Positions 26,535-37,065 of a stretch of 64,000 bases of DNA are shown here, piece after piece (the first letter of the stretch is position 1; the number at the start of each line of letters is the position of its first letter). The notes beneath the pieces were generated by a model. It ran no database searches. It worked only from the letters and a program-made list of their open reading frames with translations, and was not told the origin of the DNA. The stretch lies in NCBI RefSeq assembly GCF_030142045.1, contig NZ_CP126242.1:2108001-2172000 (forward strand). Direction: 5' to 3'. The stretch comes from Arthrobacter sp. zg-Y919. GTDB taxonomy: Bacteria; Actinomycetota; Actinomycetes; Actinomycetales; Micrococcaceae. The position numbers and the translations under genes were made by a program.

Positions 26535-27514
26535 CGGAGCACGCTTTCCATGGCGGCGGTATTGGCGGCCATCCACTGCAGGTAGTCCTGCCCCTCGGGC
26601 AGGGTTTCGGTGAAGTCCACGACGGGCACGTCCGCAGACACGGCGGCCTCCCGCACGGTCTCGGTCTGGGACGTGGACGTCTGTTCGTTGTAGCCCAGGA
26701 AAGCGATCGAGCCGCCGGTGACCAGATCCTCCATTTCCTTCAGCACCTTGGGTGGCACGTCGGCGCCTTCCTCCACTGCTTCGGTGAAGTCGGAGGGGGT
26801 GGCATTGTGCAGCCCGGCAGCCGCCACCAGGTAATCCGGCACCGGCTCGGTCAGCGCGACGTCGCGTCCAGCCGAGACGTCCCGAAGCGCCGCCAGGGCA
26901 GCATTAATGTCAGCAATGCCCGCCTCGAAATCCGCGGCGTTGGCTTGGAAAGAGTCAGCGGCTTCCGCGTCCAGCCCGGCTAGGCGTTCTGCTGCGGCGC
27001 CGGCCAGCCGGCCCATCGCCTCCGGGCTGTACCAGACATGTTCGTTGAAGGAACCGTGGCGATGGCCGTGGTGGTCTTCCCCACCGTCATGGCCGGTTTC
27101 CGCCCCGTGGACGCCCTCGGCATCCTCCCCGGAGTCCTCCAGGCCGGAGATCTCCACGGCGTTGAGGATGTCCTCGGCAGGGATGCCTTCATCAGCTGCC
27201 AGCTTCTCCAGGAACGAGTCATAGCCGCCGCCGTTAAGCACCACCAGGTCCGCCTTGGAAACCGCCAGCCGGTCCCGGGCAGTAGCCTCATAGGAGTGGG
27301 GATCCTGGCTGGGCCGGTCGATCAGGGCAGTGACCTCCACGTTGTCCCCGCCGATCTCCGTGAGGATGCCCGCGTAGACGTTGGTGGACGCCACGACGGT
27401 GATGACGCCTTCGTCGGCTCCGCCACGTTCGGGGTCCCCGCTGCCGGCCGCGCATCCGGTCAGGACGGCGGCAGCCAATACGGTTCCGGCCACGCGGACG
27501 GGGAAGCGGTGCAT
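26531..27514 (-). CDS. znuA: Zinc-binding lipoprotein (ZnuA-like)
   Basis: The 327-residue protein has a lipobox LTGC (Cys near 21), then the TroA/ZnuA fold. A His/Asp/Glu-rich loop (HDGGEDHHGHRHG, near residue 130) is the hallmark of zinc receptors and a candidate zinc scavenger. Further ligand candidates are the His in DPHSYEATARD and the C-terminal Glu/Asp. The start MHRFPVRV fits the signal peptide; in-frame upstream codons cross the likely Zur operator, so they are rejected. It is the first gene of the operon. Confidence 0.92.
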   Translation of the reverse strand: MHRFPVRVAGTVLAAAVLTGCAAGSGDPERGGADEGVITVVASTNVYAGILTEIGGDNVEVTALIDRPSQDPHSYEATARDRLAVSKADLVVLNGGGYDSFLEKLAADEGIPAEDILNAVEISGLEDSGEDAEGVHGAETGHDGGEDHHGHRHGSFNEHVWYSPEAMGRLAGAAAERLAGLDAEAADSFQANAADFEAGIADINAALAALRDVSAGRDVALTEPVPDYLVAAAGLHNATPSDFTEAVEEGADVPPKVLKEMEDLVTGGSIAFLGYNEQTSTSQTETVREAAVSADVPVVDFTETLPEGQDYLQWMAANTAAMESVLR

Positions 27515-27586
27515 AAGGTTGATGTCCCTGGTTAGGCGGGCGGATGGGCTCCGGCGCCGCCGGAGCCCCTTCAGCATAACCTAAAC

Positions 27587-27599
27587 GCGAATCGTTCGC
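27587..27599. promoter_or_regulatory. Candidate Zur operator upstream of znuACB
   Basis: GCGAA-TCG-TTCGC is a perfect inverted repeat 73-85 bases before the znuA ATG, in an AT-richer patch. Its position suits a Zur box, though it is shorter and more GC-rich than the A/T-rich mycobacterial site. Confidence 0.55.
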
Positions 27600-27609
27600 A
27601 TCTAGCGTC

Positions 27610-28674
27610 CTACAGGTGTTCGCCCGTCCGGCGGATGCCCTGGGCCTGGGTGGCGTCCCGGATTTCCCCGATCAGCTGTTCGATGATGTCTTCCAGGAAC
27701 AGGACGCCCCGGGTGCTTCCGTCCGGCCCCAGAACGCGGGCCAGGTGGGAACCCGTCCGCTGCATCACGGCCAGCGCGTCCTCGATTTCGTCGTCGAGGC
27801 GCAGGTTCGCCAATGTCCGGACCTTGTTCTCCGTGATCGGCCGCTCATAGGCCTCCAACGGAATCGACATCACGTCCTTCAGGTGCATGTACCCGGTGAG
27901 GTTCCCGGCATCGTCCACGAGGACGAACCGGGAAAAACCGGTCCTGCCGACCGCCCGCTCAAATTCGGCCGGGGTCGAGTCCGTCCCCAGCGTGACGAGT
28001 TCGTCCAGGGGAACCATCACGGTCCCCGCGGTCTGCCCGGAGAATTCCAGCGCACCGGAAATCAGGCCGGAATTATCGGCCACGGTCCCGTGCTTGGTGG
28101 ATTCCTCCACGATGGACTGCATTTCCTCCAAGGTGAAGGCTGAGGCGACCTCGTCCTTGGGGGTGATGCCCATCAGCCGCAGGGCGTGGTTTGCCAGCCA
28201 GTTCAGCGACCCGATAACCGGGCGCACGAGCTTGGAAATGAAGACCAGCGGCGGCGCCAGCAGAAGCACTGCCCGGTCCGCAACGGACACCGAAATGTTC
28301 TTCGGGACCATCTCGCCAATCGTGACGTGAAGGAAGGTCACCACCAGCAGTGCAATCAGGAAACCGGCGCCGTCCGCAATCTCGACCGGCAGTCCGACGG
28401 CTTTCAGCGGAACCGAAAGCAGGTGATGGATGGCCGGCTCCGCCACTGACAGGATGAGCAGGGAGCAGACAGTAATACCGAGCTGCGCGCAGGCAAGCAT
28501 CAGTGAAACGTGCTCCATGGCCCACAGGGTCGTCTTGGCCCGTTTGGAACCGGCCTCCGCATACGGCTCGATCTGGCTGCGCCGTGCCGACATCACGGCA
28601 AACTCGCTGCCAACGAAAAACGCGTTGCCCAGCAAAAGGACAACCAGCCAGAAGATTCCCGCTACGTCACTCAT
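27610..28674 (-). CDS. CNNM/CorC-type membrane protein with CBS domains
   Basis: This 354-residue protein has an N-terminal CNNM (DUF21) transmembrane domain (about 1-180) and a tandem CBS pair (about 200-340). It lacks the full C-terminal CorC/HlyC domain of the upstream paralogue. CNNM proteins are implicated in Mg2+ or Co2+ efflux or Mg2+ homeostasis. Its start overlaps the stop of that paralogue by 4 bases, suggesting a two-subunit system. Confidence 0.9.
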   Translation of the reverse strand: MSDVAGIFWLVVLLLGNAFFVGSEFAVMSARRSQIEPYAEAGSKRAKTTLWAMEHVSLMLACAQLGITVCSLLILSVAEPAIHHLLSVPLKAVGLPVEIADGAGFLIALLVVTFLHVTIGEMVPKNISVSVADRAVLLLAPPLVFISKLVRPVIGSLNWLANHALRLMGITPKDEVASAFTLEEMQSIVEESTKHGTVADNSGLISGALEFSGQTAGTVMVPLDELVTLGTDSTPAEFERAVGRTGFSRFVLVDDAGNLTGYMHLKDVMSIPLEAYERPITENKVRTLANLRLDDEIEDALAVMQRTGSHLARVLGPDGSTRGVLFLEDIIEQLIGEIRDATQAQGIRRTGEHL

Positions 28675-30059
28675 CGGATACCTTCCCTGCGGTCCTGGCG
28701 CTCCGTAGGCCGGTCGGCGCTGTCTTCGTCTTCGACATGTTCGGGCTGCCCGGAATCGGCGCCTTCCTCGGCGGGAATGAAGCTCACGCGGTCAATGCGG
28801 CGTCCATCCATCCGCTCCACTTCCAGCACGCCGCCGGGGACGGACACGCGGTCCCCGGCCTCGGCGATGCGTCCCAGTTCAGCCATGATGTAGCCGCCCA
28901 CGGTTTCGTATCCGGCTTCGTCCGGCATCCGCAGCAGCGGAACCAGCGCAGTGACTTCATCCGGGCGCATGATGCCCGGGAAGAACCAGGCGCCGGACGC
29001 GCTTTGCAGCACTCCGGGCTTCGCCTTGTCGTGTTCATCGGATACTTCGCCGACGATCTCCTCGACGAGGTCCTCCAGGGTGGCGACGCCGGCGGTGCCG
29101 CCGTATTCGTCCAGCACGACGGCGAGCTGCAGGTTCGCGTTGCGCAGTTCCGAAAGCAGCGAGTCCAGGTGGACTGTTTCGGGAACCCGGAGGATTTCGC
29201 TCATGATCGCGGCAGCGGGCAGCGTTCCGCGTCGGCTGCGGGGAACGGCTACGGCCTTCTTGACATGCACCACGCCGCGGATGTCGTCCGGGGAATCGCC
29301 GAGGACCGGGAACCGGGAGTACCCGGTGCGCCGGGCTGCTTCGATGACGTCGGCCACCGGCTGCTCGGCATCGATGGTTTCCAGCCGGATCCGCGGAGTC
29401 ATCACATCGGCCGCCGTGCGCCCGGCGAAGGAGAACGTCCGGGACAGGAAGTCGGCGGTGCCCTTGTCCAGGGTGCCCATCTCCGCTGAACGGCGCGCCA
29501 TCGAGGACAGCTCCGACGGGGTCCGCGCTCCGCTGACCTCCTCCTTGGCTTCCAGGCCGAAGAGGTGAAGGATCTTGTTCGCAAAACCGTTCAGCAGGAG
29601 TACGGCAGGCTTGAAGACCACCGTAAAGGCCAGCTGTGGACGGGCAAGCGCCTTGCCGATGCGGAACGGCATGGCGATGGACATGTTCTTGGGGATCAGT
29701 TCACCCAGCAGCATCGACAGGAAGGTCGCCAGGATCATCGCCACGGTGACGGACACGGAGGCCACGGCCACGGGCGGCAGGCCCAGGGACGCCAGGGGCG
29801 CCTCCAGCAGGCGGCCCACCGATGGTTCCATCACGAAGCCGGTCAGCAGGGTGGTCATGGTGATGCCCAGCTGGCAGCTGGAAAGCTGGGTGGAAAGGGT
29901 GGTCAGGCAGCGCAGCAGCGGCTCGGCCGCCTTGTCACCGTCCTCGACTGCGCGGCGGACGGACGGCTGGTCCAGCGCCACCAGGGCAAATTCCACGGCA
30001 ACGAAGAAGCCGGTGCCAAGAATAAGGAGAAGGCCAAAGAGCAGGTAGAGCCACTCCAT
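28671..30059 (-). CDS. CNNM/CorC-type membrane protein with CBS and CorC_HlyC domains
   Basis: The 462-residue protein has a DUF21 transmembrane domain (about 1-200), a CBS pair (about 215-340) and a C-terminal CorC_HlyC domain (about 350-430), ending with an acidic, charged tail. It is the first gene of a two-gene operon with the shorter paralogue. Members were first annotated as hemolysins, but the family role is divalent-cation transport or homeostasis. Confidence 0.92.
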   Translation of the reverse strand: MEWLYLLFGLLLILGTGFFVAVEFALVALDQPSVRRAVEDGDKAAEPLLRCLTTLSTQLSSCQLGITMTTLLTGFVMEPSVGRLLEAPLASLGLPPVAVASVSVTVAMILATFLSMLLGELIPKNMSIAMPFRIGKALARPQLAFTVVFKPAVLLLNGFANKILHLFGLEAKEEVSGARTPSELSSMARRSAEMGTLDKGTADFLSRTFSFAGRTAADVMTPRIRLETIDAEQPVADVIEAARRTGYSRFPVLGDSPDDIRGVVHVKKAVAVPRSRRGTLPAAAIMSEILRVPETVHLDSLLSELRNANLQLAVVLDEYGGTAGVATLEDLVEEIVGEVSDEHDKAKPGVLQSASGAWFFPGIMRPDEVTALVPLLRMPDEAGYETVGGYIMAELGRIAEAGDRVSVPGGVLEVERMDGRRIDRVSFIPAEEGADSGQPEHVEDEDSADRPTERQDRREGIR

Positions 30060-30582
30060 GTCAGCGCACCCCCGCGGCGGGTGCTGTCAGGCCACGCCTT
30101 AAAGAAAGGGGCAGGGAAAGGGGCGCAAAGGCTGCAGGAAAACGTTCAGACGGAGGGTGGTCGGCTGCGGCCGGACTGGAAGGCTCCGATGCAGCGGCAG
30201 GTGAATGCTGGGCCGTGGGTGTGCTGGCGTTGCCGGCTCGGGGCGCACCGTCTGCGGTAACCGCAGTCCGTTGCACAGGCCGGCGCCTAGAGAAACTGTC
30301 CATAGAATTATCAGTTTACAGGTTTGGCCGGACCCTGCCACAGCACTCGGATTCGGCGGCGAGGCCGGGCGTCCGGCATGCCGCCGGCACCGGAAAACCG
30401 ATAAGCCGCTGTCTGTTGCGTCATCCGAAGATGCGGGATTGGCCACATCTTCGCCTATGTCACTAGACTGGCATGAAGTCTCGGTCACTGCGCACCGGGC
30501 CAGCACCACCAGTTGAGGCGGAAGCGCCCCGAACATGGTGCCATCAGGGCAAACGGCAACTCATGGAAGAGGCGTATATCTA
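30060..30582. other. Divergent regulatory interval between CNNM operon and kgd
   Basis: About 520 bases hold no convincing gene. An 80-codon frame on the minus strand (30061-30303) is Pro/Ala/Ser-rich without motifs. An AT-rich patch near 30300-30320 could be the CNNM promoter. TAGACT near 30464 could be the kgd -10 element, with a weak TTGGCC about 19 bases upstream. Confidence 0.45.
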
Positions 30583-33500
30583 GTGCCAGACCAATCCAAC
30601 CACCGCCTGCCGGAAGAATTCGGCGGCAACGAGTGGCTTGTCGATGAACTCTACGAGCAGTATTTGTCGAACAAGGACTCCGTTGACAAGAAGTGGTGGA
30701 GCATCTTCGAATCCTTCAAGGCTGAAGACTCCCAGTCCGGTAACGGCTCCAACGGAAACACCGCCGGTTCTCCGGACGGCGCCCGGCCGGCCACCCGGCA
30801 GCTGCCGGTGGTAAAGGCAGAGACCACAGCACCCAATGCACCGAAGGCCTCCGGCGAATCCCCCGCTGCAACGCAGCAGTCGGGCACACCGCCGGTCCCC
30901 AAGGAATCGGCAAAGGCCGAATCCGCTCCCAAGGAACCGGCGAAGGCCGCACCCATTCCGGCCCAGCTGCCCAAGACCCAGCCCAGCGACGCGGCTGCGG
31001 AAGAGGACAAGGTCACCGTGCTCCGCGGTCCGGCCAAGGCGATCGCCACGAATATGGACCTCAGCCTGAGCGTCCCCACGGCGACCACCGTTCGTGCGGT
31101 CCCCGCCAAGCTCCTGATCGACAACCGCATTGTCATCAACAGCCACCTTGAGCGTGCCCGCGGCGGCAAGATCTCCTTCACCCACCTGCTCGGCTACGCC
31201 ATCATCCGTGCCGCCGCGCAGTTCCCGTCGATGAACGTGTACTACGACGAAGTGGACGGCAAGCCTGTAGCCGTCCAGCCCGCACACGTGAACTTCGGCC
31301 TGGCCATCGACATGCCCAAGCCGGACGGGACCCGTCTGCTGGTGGTGCCGAACATCAAGAAGGCCGAAACGCTGAACTTCTCGGAGTTCTGGCACGCGTA
31401 CGAGGACCTGGTCAAGCGTGCGCGCAGCGGCAAGCTCGGCGCTGACGACTACCGCGGCACCACCATCTCCCTGACCAACCCGGGCGGCATCGGCACCGTG
31501 CACTCCGTGCCCCGCCTGTCCAAGGGCCAGGCCGCCATCATCGGCGCCGGCGCCCTCGAGTACCCGGCCGAATTCCAGGGTGCCAACGAGAAGATCCTTG
31601 CCCGCAACGCCATCAGCAAGATCATCACCCTGACCTCCACGTACGACCACCGGGTCATCCAGGGTGCCGGCAGCGGCGAGTTCCTGCGGATCATCCACCA
31701 GCTGCTGCTGGGTGAGCAGAACTTCTACGACGAGATCTTCGAATCCCTGCGGATTCCGTACGAGCCGGTCCGCTGGAGCCCTGACATCCAGGTCAACCCG
31801 GACGAGCAGATCAACAAGGTTGCCCGCATCCAGCAGCTGATCCACGCGTACCGGGTCCGCGGACACCTCATGGCGGACACGAACCCGCTGGAATACGTGC
31901 AGCGCCGGCACGCCGACCTGGACGTCCTGAACCACGGCCTGACGCTGTGGGACCTGGACCGGGAGTGGCCCACGGGCGGCTTCGGCGGCAAGCCGATGCT
32001 CAAGCTCCGCAAGATCCTTGGTGTGCTGCGGGACGCGTACTGCCGCACCGCGGGCATCGAGTACATGCACATCCAGGATCCGGAGGAACGCCAGTGGTTC
32101 CAGGACCGCCTGGAAACCAAGTACACGAAGCCGACCCGCGAAGAGCAGCTGCGGATCCTCAGCAAGCTCAACGCGGCAGAGGCTTTCGAGACGTTCCTGC
32201 AGACGAAGTTCGTCGGCCAGAAGCGCTTCTCGCTTGAAGGCGGCGAGTCCCTGATTCCGCTGCTGGACGCCGTGATTTCCGGCGCCGCCGACGACGGCCT
32301 CGCGGAAGTCGGCATCGGCATGGCCCACCGTGGCCGCCTCAACGTCCTGACGAACATTGCCGGCAAGACGTACGCCCAGGTCTTCCGGGAATTCGAAGGC
32401 ACCCAGGACCCGCGCAGCGTCCAGGGCTCCGGCGACGTGAAGTACCACCTCGGCACCGAGGGAACCTTCACCTCCGACAACGGCAACGAGACCAAGGTTT
32501 ACCTGGCGGCCAACCCGTCACACCTCGAAGCCGGCGACTCGGTGCTGGAAGGCATTGTCCGCGCCAAGCAGGACCGTCTGGACCAGGGCGACGAATTCCC
32601 CGTGCTGCCGATCCTGGTACACGGCGACGCCGCCTTCGCCGGGCAGGGAGTGGTGGCGGAAACGCTCAACCTTTCCCAGCTGCGCGGCTACCGCACCGGC
32701 GGAACCATCCACGTGGTGGTCAACAACCAGGTGGGCTTCACCACCTCGCCGACGTCCTCCCGGTCCTCGGTCTACTCCACCGACGTCGCGAAGATGGTCC
32801 AGGCACCGATCTTCCATGTCAATGGAGACGACCCCGAAGCAGTCGTGCGGGTGGGCCAGCTGGCCTACGAATACCGGCAGCGCTTCCACAAGGACGTCGT
32901 CATCGACATGGTCTGCTACCGCCGCCGCGGCCACAACGAAGGCGACGATCCTTCGATGACGCAGCCCATGATGTACAGCCTGATCGAGGCCAAGCGCTCC
33001 GTCCGTAAGCTGTACACCGAGTCCCTGATCGGACGCGGGGACATCAGCCAGGACGAAGCCGAGCAGGCGCTCCGCGACTACCAGGGCCGCCTGGAACGTG
33101 TCTTTGCCGAGACCCACGCTGCGCAGACCTCACCCATCCCGGTGATCACCAAGGATTCGGAAGCGGTCTCCGATCTCGAACGTCCTGCCGCACAGCAGGA
33201 GGGCACCACGATCATCAAGCCGGCAAGCACTTCGGTTTCACCGGAGGTCCTGGCCCACATCGGCAAGGCCCACGTGGCCGTGCCGGAAGGCTTCACGGTC
33301 CACCCGAAGCTGAAGTCCCTGCTGGAAAAGCGCGAACAGATGTCCCGCGAGGGCAATATCGACTGGGGCTTTGCCGAAATTGCCGCCTTCGGCTCCCTGC
33401 TGATGGAAGGCGTCCCCGTACGCCTTGCCGGGCAGGACTCCCGCCGCGGAACGTTCACCCAGCGGCACGCCGTCTTCCATGACCGCGCCACCGGCGCGGA

Positions 33501-34380
33501 ATGGGTACCCCTGGCGGAGCTGGACCCGAACCAGGCGAAGCTGTGGATCTACGATTCCCTGCTCTCCGAATTCGCAGCCATGGGCTTCGAATACGGCTAC
33601 TCGGTGGAACGCCCGGACGCCCTCGTGCTGTGGGAGGCCCAGTTCGGCGACTTCGTCAACGGTGCCCAGACCATCATTGACGAGTTCATCTCTTCGGCCG
33701 AACAGAAGTGGGGCCAGCGTTCCTCACTGGTGCTGATGCTCCCGCACGGCTATGAAGGCCAGGGTCCGGACCACTCCTCCGCACGGATCGAGCGGTTCCT
33801 GCAGATGTGTGCCGAGGACAACATGATTGTTGCCAACCCGACCACGGGCGCCTCGCACTTCCACCTGCTGCGCCGGCAGGCCTACAGCCGGCCGCGCAAG
33901 CCGCTGGTGGTCTTTACGCCCAAGCAGCTCCTGCGCCTGAAGGCTGCAGCCACTTCGGTGGAGGAGTTCACGCACGGCGAGTTCCAGCCGGTCATCGGGG
34001 AACACGCCGAACTGGACGGAAACGCCGTCGAGCGGGTCCTGCTGGTCTCCGGCCGCCTCTACTACGATCTGCTGGCCAACCGCCAGAAGACCGGAGATGA
34101 GAAGACAGCCATTATCCGCGTGGAGCAGCTTTACCCGCTCCCCGTGGAGGAGATCCAGGCGGCCGTGGCGCAGTACCCGAACGCGGACATCGTCTGGGCA
34201 CAGGACGAGCCGGCCAACCAGGGCCCGTGGCCCTTCATTGGCCTGAACCTCCCGCAGCACCTGGACCGCCGCCTTCGGCTGGTGTCACGCCCGGCGTCGG
34301 CGTCCACCGCCACGGGCTCGGCCAAGCGCCATGCAGTGGAGCAGGACATCCTCGTGAAGAAGGCCTTCGAACGTCAGTAG
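30583..34380 (+). CDS. kgd: Multifunctional 2-oxoglutarate dehydrogenase E1 / succinyltransferase (Kgd/OdhA)
   Basis: The fused protein has 1265 residues from GTG 30583; an in-frame ATG at 30535 is less like family N-termini. The N-terminus [20 protein letters not shown] is the conserved E1 helix. It is followed by a Pro/Ala/Lys/Ser linker (about 45-140), an E2-type acyltransferase domain with the DHRVIQG active-site motif near 355, and the thiamine-diphosphate E1 with [10 protein letters not shown] near 579. Actinobacteria use this enzyme in the TCA cycle within a mixed 2-oxoglutarate/pyruvate complex, where it is inhibited by the FHA protein OdhI/GarA. It appears monocistronic, and a strong terminator follows. 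Confidence 0.96.
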   Translation: MPDQSNHRLPEEFGGNEWLVDELYEQYLSNKDSVDKKWWSIFESFKAEDSQSGNGSNGNTAGSPDGARPATRQLPVVKAETTAPNAPKASGESPAATQQSGTPPVPKESAKAESAPKEPAKAAPIPAQLPKTQPSDAAAEEDKVTVLRGPAKAIATNMDLSLSVPTATTVRAVPAKLLIDNRIVINSHLERARGGKISFTHLLGYAIIRAAAQFPSMNVYYDEVDGKPVAVQPAHVNFGLAIDMPKPDGTRLLVVPNIKKAETLNFSEFWHAYEDLVKRARSGKLGADDYRGTTISLTNPGGIGTVHSVPRLSKGQAAIIGAGALEYPAEFQGANEKILARNAISKIITLTSTYDHRVIQGAGSGEFLRIIHQLLLGEQNFYDEIFESLRIPYEPVRWSPDIQVNPDEQINKVARIQQLIHAYRVRGHLMADTNPLEYVQRRHADLDVLNHGLTLWDLDREWPTGGFGGKPMLKLRKILGVLRDAYCRTAGIEYMHIQDPEERQWFQDRLETKYTKPTREEQLRILSKLNAAEAFETFLQTKFVGQKRFSLEGGESLIPLLDAVISGAADDGLAEVGIGMAHRGRLNVLTNIAGKTYAQVFREFEGTQDPRSVQGSGDVKYHLGTEGTFTSDNGNETKVYLAANPSHLEAGDSVLEGIVRAKQDRLDQGDEFPVLPILVHGDAAFAGQGVVAETLNLSQLRGYRTGGTIHVVVNNQVGFTTSPTSSRSSVYSTDVAKMVQAPIFHVNGDDPEAVVRVGQLAYEYRQRFHKDVVIDMVCYRRRGHNEGDDPSMTQPMMYSLIEAKRSVRKLYTESLIGRGDISQDEAEQALRDYQGRLERVFAETHAAQTSPIPVITKDSEAVSDLERPAAQQEGTTIIKPASTSVSPEVLAHIGKAHVAVPEGFTVHPKLKSLLEKREQMSREGNIDWGFAEIAAFGSLLMEGVPVRLAGQDSRRGTFTQRHAVFHDRATGAEWVPLAELDPNQAKLWIYDSLLSEFAAMGFEYGYSVERPDALVLWEAQFGDFVNGAQTIIDEFISSAEQKWGQRSSLVLMLPHGYEGQGPDHSSARIERFLQMCAEDNMIVANPTTGASHFHLLRRQAYSRPRKPLVVFTPKQLLRLKAAATSVEEFTHGEFQPVIGEHAELDGNAVERVLLVSGRLYYDLLANRQKTGDEKTAIIRVEQLYPLPVEEIQAAVAQYPNADIVWAQDEPANQGPWPFIGLNLPQHLDRRLRLVSRPASASTATGSAKRHAVEQDILVKKAFERQ

Positions 34381-34390
34381 GCTAGATTTG

Positions 34391-34426
34391 GGGTGGGGCG
34401 CTTCGGCGTCCCACCCTGTTTTTTTT
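34391..34426 (+). terminator. Rho-independent terminator of kgd
   Basis: GGGTGGGGCGC pairs with GCGTCCCACCC (one G-U) around a short loop, followed by a run of eight T. It ends 18 bases before the next gene's start. Confidence 0.92.
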
Positions 34427-34444
34427 GATTTGAGAAGGTGACTA

Positions 34445-35044
34445 GTGGAACAACGCAGAATTCGGCTTGCTGCTGTCGGTGACGAGCTGCTGGCCGGACA
34501 CGGGGATCCGCGCGCACTTGGCTGGCTGGGACGGGTCCTGGCCCGGACCAGGCCTGAAAACGTTGACCTCCAGGCATACAGCCTGGCTGCACCGCACGAG
34601 GGAACCGAGGCTTTGGCCAACCGGTGGCTCCCGGAGGCCGGGCGCCGGTTCGAGGACGGGTGCGAAAACCGCCTGGTTATCGGACTGTCGGACCGCGATC
34701 TTGACCTTGAGCTGACGACGGCGCGAAGCCGGCTGAACCTGGCGAACATCCTTGATGGGGCTGCCCAGATGAGCATCAAGGTCTTTGTGGTGGGCCCTCC
34801 CCCGGGCCTCAACCCCGAACGGAACCGGAAGCTGGCGGATCTTTCGGCTGCCTTCGGCGACGTCACCACGCGGCGGAAGCACATGTACGTGGATACCCTC
34901 AACCCGCTGCTTAACCATGAACAGTGGCGGACGGATCTGGCAGCCAACGGCGGAACACCCGGCCAGGCCGGCTACGGCCTGATGGCCTGGCTGGTGCTGC
35001 ACCGCGGCTGGTACCAGTGGCTGGACCTGCCCGAAATGAACTGA
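34445..35044 (+). CDS. SGNH/GDSL hydrolase-like protein with degenerate active site
   Basis: The 199-residue protein starts at GTG 34445, after AAGG. The N-terminus IRLAAVGDELLAGHGDPRALGW aligns with block I of SGNH hydrolases (VGDSLTAG), but the nucleophile Ser is Glu. The C-terminal block normally holding D-x-x-H reads GTPGQAGYGLMAWLVLHRGW, without Asp-x-x-His. Block III-like features (VVGPPPG) remain. It is probably a non-hydrolytic SGNH-fold protein or one with a different chemistry. It lies between two strong terminators, so it would need its own promoter or read-through from kgd. Confidence 0.75.
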   Translation: MEQRRIRLAAVGDELLAGHGDPRALGWLGRVLARTRPENVDLQAYSLAAPHEGTEALANRWLPEAGRRFEDGCENRLVIGLSDRDLDLELTTARSRLNLANILDGAAQMSIKVFVVGPPPGLNPERNRKLADLSAAFGDVTTRRKHMYVDTLNPLLNHEQWRTDLAANGGTPGQAGYGLMAWLVLHRGWYQWLDLPEMN

Positions 35045-35068
35045 AATCCCCGTCACAATCGGACTTTC

Positions 35069-35103
35069 AAAAACCCTCCCGGCCTAAGCCGGGAGGGTTT
35101 TTC
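35069..35103 (+). terminator. Rho-independent terminator after the SGNH-like gene
   Basis: The stem AAACCCTCCCGGC/GCCGGGAGGGTTT has a 4-base loop and is followed by T5. Confidence 0.92.
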
Positions 35104-35290
35104 CGTATTCCCCCGCGGTTTCCGGCTGCGCCGTGAGTTCACCGTGATAACGATCGGTTAACAACATGTAACTTAGCTCACAGCGTAAACATTTTGTGGC
35201 TAGTGTTTGTCCACATGTGGCGGTCATCACGGCCGCTTGGGGGGCCATCATTGGTGGTTCCTGACTCCTCATCACCAGTTAGGACTACAG

Positions 35291-37039
35291 ATGCGTACTA
35301 AGCGCGCGGCATCTCTTGCCGCACTCTCCGTCGGAGCCCTTTTCCTGGGCGCCTGCGGCTCCGCCGGGGGCGGCACCGAAAGTGAAGCCACCGAGGACGC
35401 CAACCTCGCTTCGTCGATCTCCGTGGCCATCAGCCAGGCTCCGGATTTCTACAACGGCGGCACGTCCAAGTCGAACAGCGTGTACAACACCTATGTTGAC
35501 AACCTGGTCCACAGCAACTTCTCGGAGTACAGCCCTGAGGGCGTCATCCGCAATGAGGAGTTCGGAACGTTCGAGAAGACCAGTGACGATCCCCTGACGG
35601 TGAAATACACCATCAACGAGGACGCCCAGTGGTCCGACGGCACGCCGATCGACTTCGACGACATCCTCCTGAACTGGGCCGCTTTCTCGGGCAAGGTCTT
35701 GGAAGGAGAGGCTGAGATCTTCGAGCCGTCCTCGAACAACGGCTACGAGTACCTTGCAATGCCCGAGGGTGAAGCAGGAGCAAAAGAGTTCGAGTACGTC
35801 TTCGAGACTCCGTACGCCGACTGGGAAAACCTGATGATCGGCTCCCTCATGCCGGCCCACATCGCCGCCGAGCAGGGCGGGATGAGCAGCGAGAACGACG
35901 GCGAGGAGCTGATTGCCGCGATCCAGGACAGCGATATTGCCGGCCTGAAGCCCGTGGCCGAGTTCTGGAATACCGGATGGGGTTATGCCGAAGGCCTCCC
36001 CTCACTGCCGGATGCAGCACTGATCCCCTCGTCCGGACCCTACAAGCTGGACAACGCCGCCGGCGGAAACCTGACGCTGACCAAGAACGAGAACTACTGG
36101 GGCGACGAGCGCGAGGCCGCCACCGAAAGCATCATCTTCAAGACCATTGAAGACACCGAGGCTGTCCAGGCGCTGCAGAACGGCGACGTTGACATCATCG
36201 AACCGTCCGGTCCCACCGGCGACACCAAGGACCAGATCGAGGCAATCGGCGACAGCGTCACCACGGTCACCGACACCGGCATGACCTTCACGCACATCGA
36301 CCTCGACCAGTCCGAAAACGGTGTGTTCAAGGACCTGAAGGTGCGTGAGGCATTCTCCAAGTGCGTGCCGCGCCAGGACATCGTTGACAAGTTCGTTACT
36401 CCGGTCGCCCCGGACGCCACCGTGCTCAACCTGCGTGAATACCAGCAGTCGCAGCCGGAATACGAAGAGGTGCTCGAAGCTGCCCCTTCGGCCAGTAAGT
36501 ACGACGAGGTTGACCTCGAAGGTGCCAAGGAACTGATGGAAGAAGCCGGCAAGACCGCGCCTGTTGACGTCCGGATGCTGTTCTCCTCCGCCAGCCAGCT
36601 CCGTGCCGACATCACCGCCCTGATCAAGGCTTCCTGCGACCAGGCCGGCTTCAACATCATCGCCTCCCCCGACGCCGAGTGGACCACGAAGCTCGATGAG
36701 CTCGGCTCCTGGGACGCTGCACTGTTCGGATGGGCCGGTTCCGGCCTGGTAGCCAGCGGGCAGTCGATCTACGACTCGGAAGGCGTCCAGAACTACGGCA
36801 AGTTCAAGAGCGAAAAGGTCGACGAGCTGTGGGATGAAATTGCCACCACCACGGACGCCGACCGCGTACTGGAACTGAAGAAGGAGCTTGAAGAGGAACT
36901 GGCCAAGAACGTCTACAACGTCGTTCTCTACACACAGGCCGAGATTGTTGCCCACAACTCCAGCATGGAGAACGTGGTCTACAACCCCACCCAGAGCGGC
37001 GTCACCTGGAACGCCTTCAAGTGGACCAAGCAGGCCTAA
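35291..37039 (+). CDS. Oligopeptide-type ABC transporter substrate-binding lipoprotein
   Basis: The protein has 582 residues from ATG 35291. The signal peptide ends with lipobox LGAC (Cys near 20), followed by a Gly/Glu linker and an SBP_bac_5 domain: WSDGTPIDFDDILLNW near 115, then SSGPYKLDNAAGGNLTLTKN near 245. It is the receptor for the permease and ATPase genes immediately downstream. SBP_bac_5 receptors bind peptides, nickel or oligosaccharides; a peptide ligand is the default. A hairpin terminator separates it from the permease gene, consistent with higher expression of the receptor. Confidence 0.93.
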   Translation: MRTKRAASLAALSVGALFLGACGSAGGGTESEATEDANLASSISVAISQAPDFYNGGTSKSNSVYNTYVDNLVHSNFSEYSPEGVIRNEEFGTFEKTSDDPLTVKYTINEDAQWSDGTPIDFDDILLNWAAFSGKVLEGEAEIFEPSSNNGYEYLAMPEGEAGAKEFEYVFETPYADWENLMIGSLMPAHIAAEQGGMSSENDGEELIAAIQDSDIAGLKPVAEFWNTGWGYAEGLPSLPDAALIPSSGPYKLDNAAGGNLTLTKNENYWGDEREAATESIIFKTIEDTEAVQALQNGDVDIIEPSGPTGDTKDQIEAIGDSVTTVTDTGMTFTHIDLDQSENGVFKDLKVREAFSKCVPRQDIVDKFVTPVAPDATVLNLREYQQSQPEYEEVLEAAPSASKYDEVDLEGAKELMEEAGKTAPVDVRMLFSSASQLRADITALIKASCDQAGFNIIASPDAEWTTKLDELGSWDAALFGWAGSGLVASGQSIYDSEGVQNYGKFKSEKVDELWDEIATTTDADRVLELKKELEEELAKNVYNVVLYTQAEIVAHNSSMENVVYNPTQSGVTWNAFKWTKQA

Positions 37040-37065
37040 CCAAGGCACCGCGCCTGAACGGTTAG

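Noticed and set aside
30061..30303. 80-codon minus-strand frame just upstream of the CNNM operon
   Set aside because: It is Pro/Ala/Ser-rich without motifs or a ribosome site; an AT-rich promoter-like patch overlaps its start. I left it as intergenic.
30580..32448. Long minus-strand frame opposite kgd
   Set aside because: It is antisense to a highly conserved enzyme and has no recognisable features.
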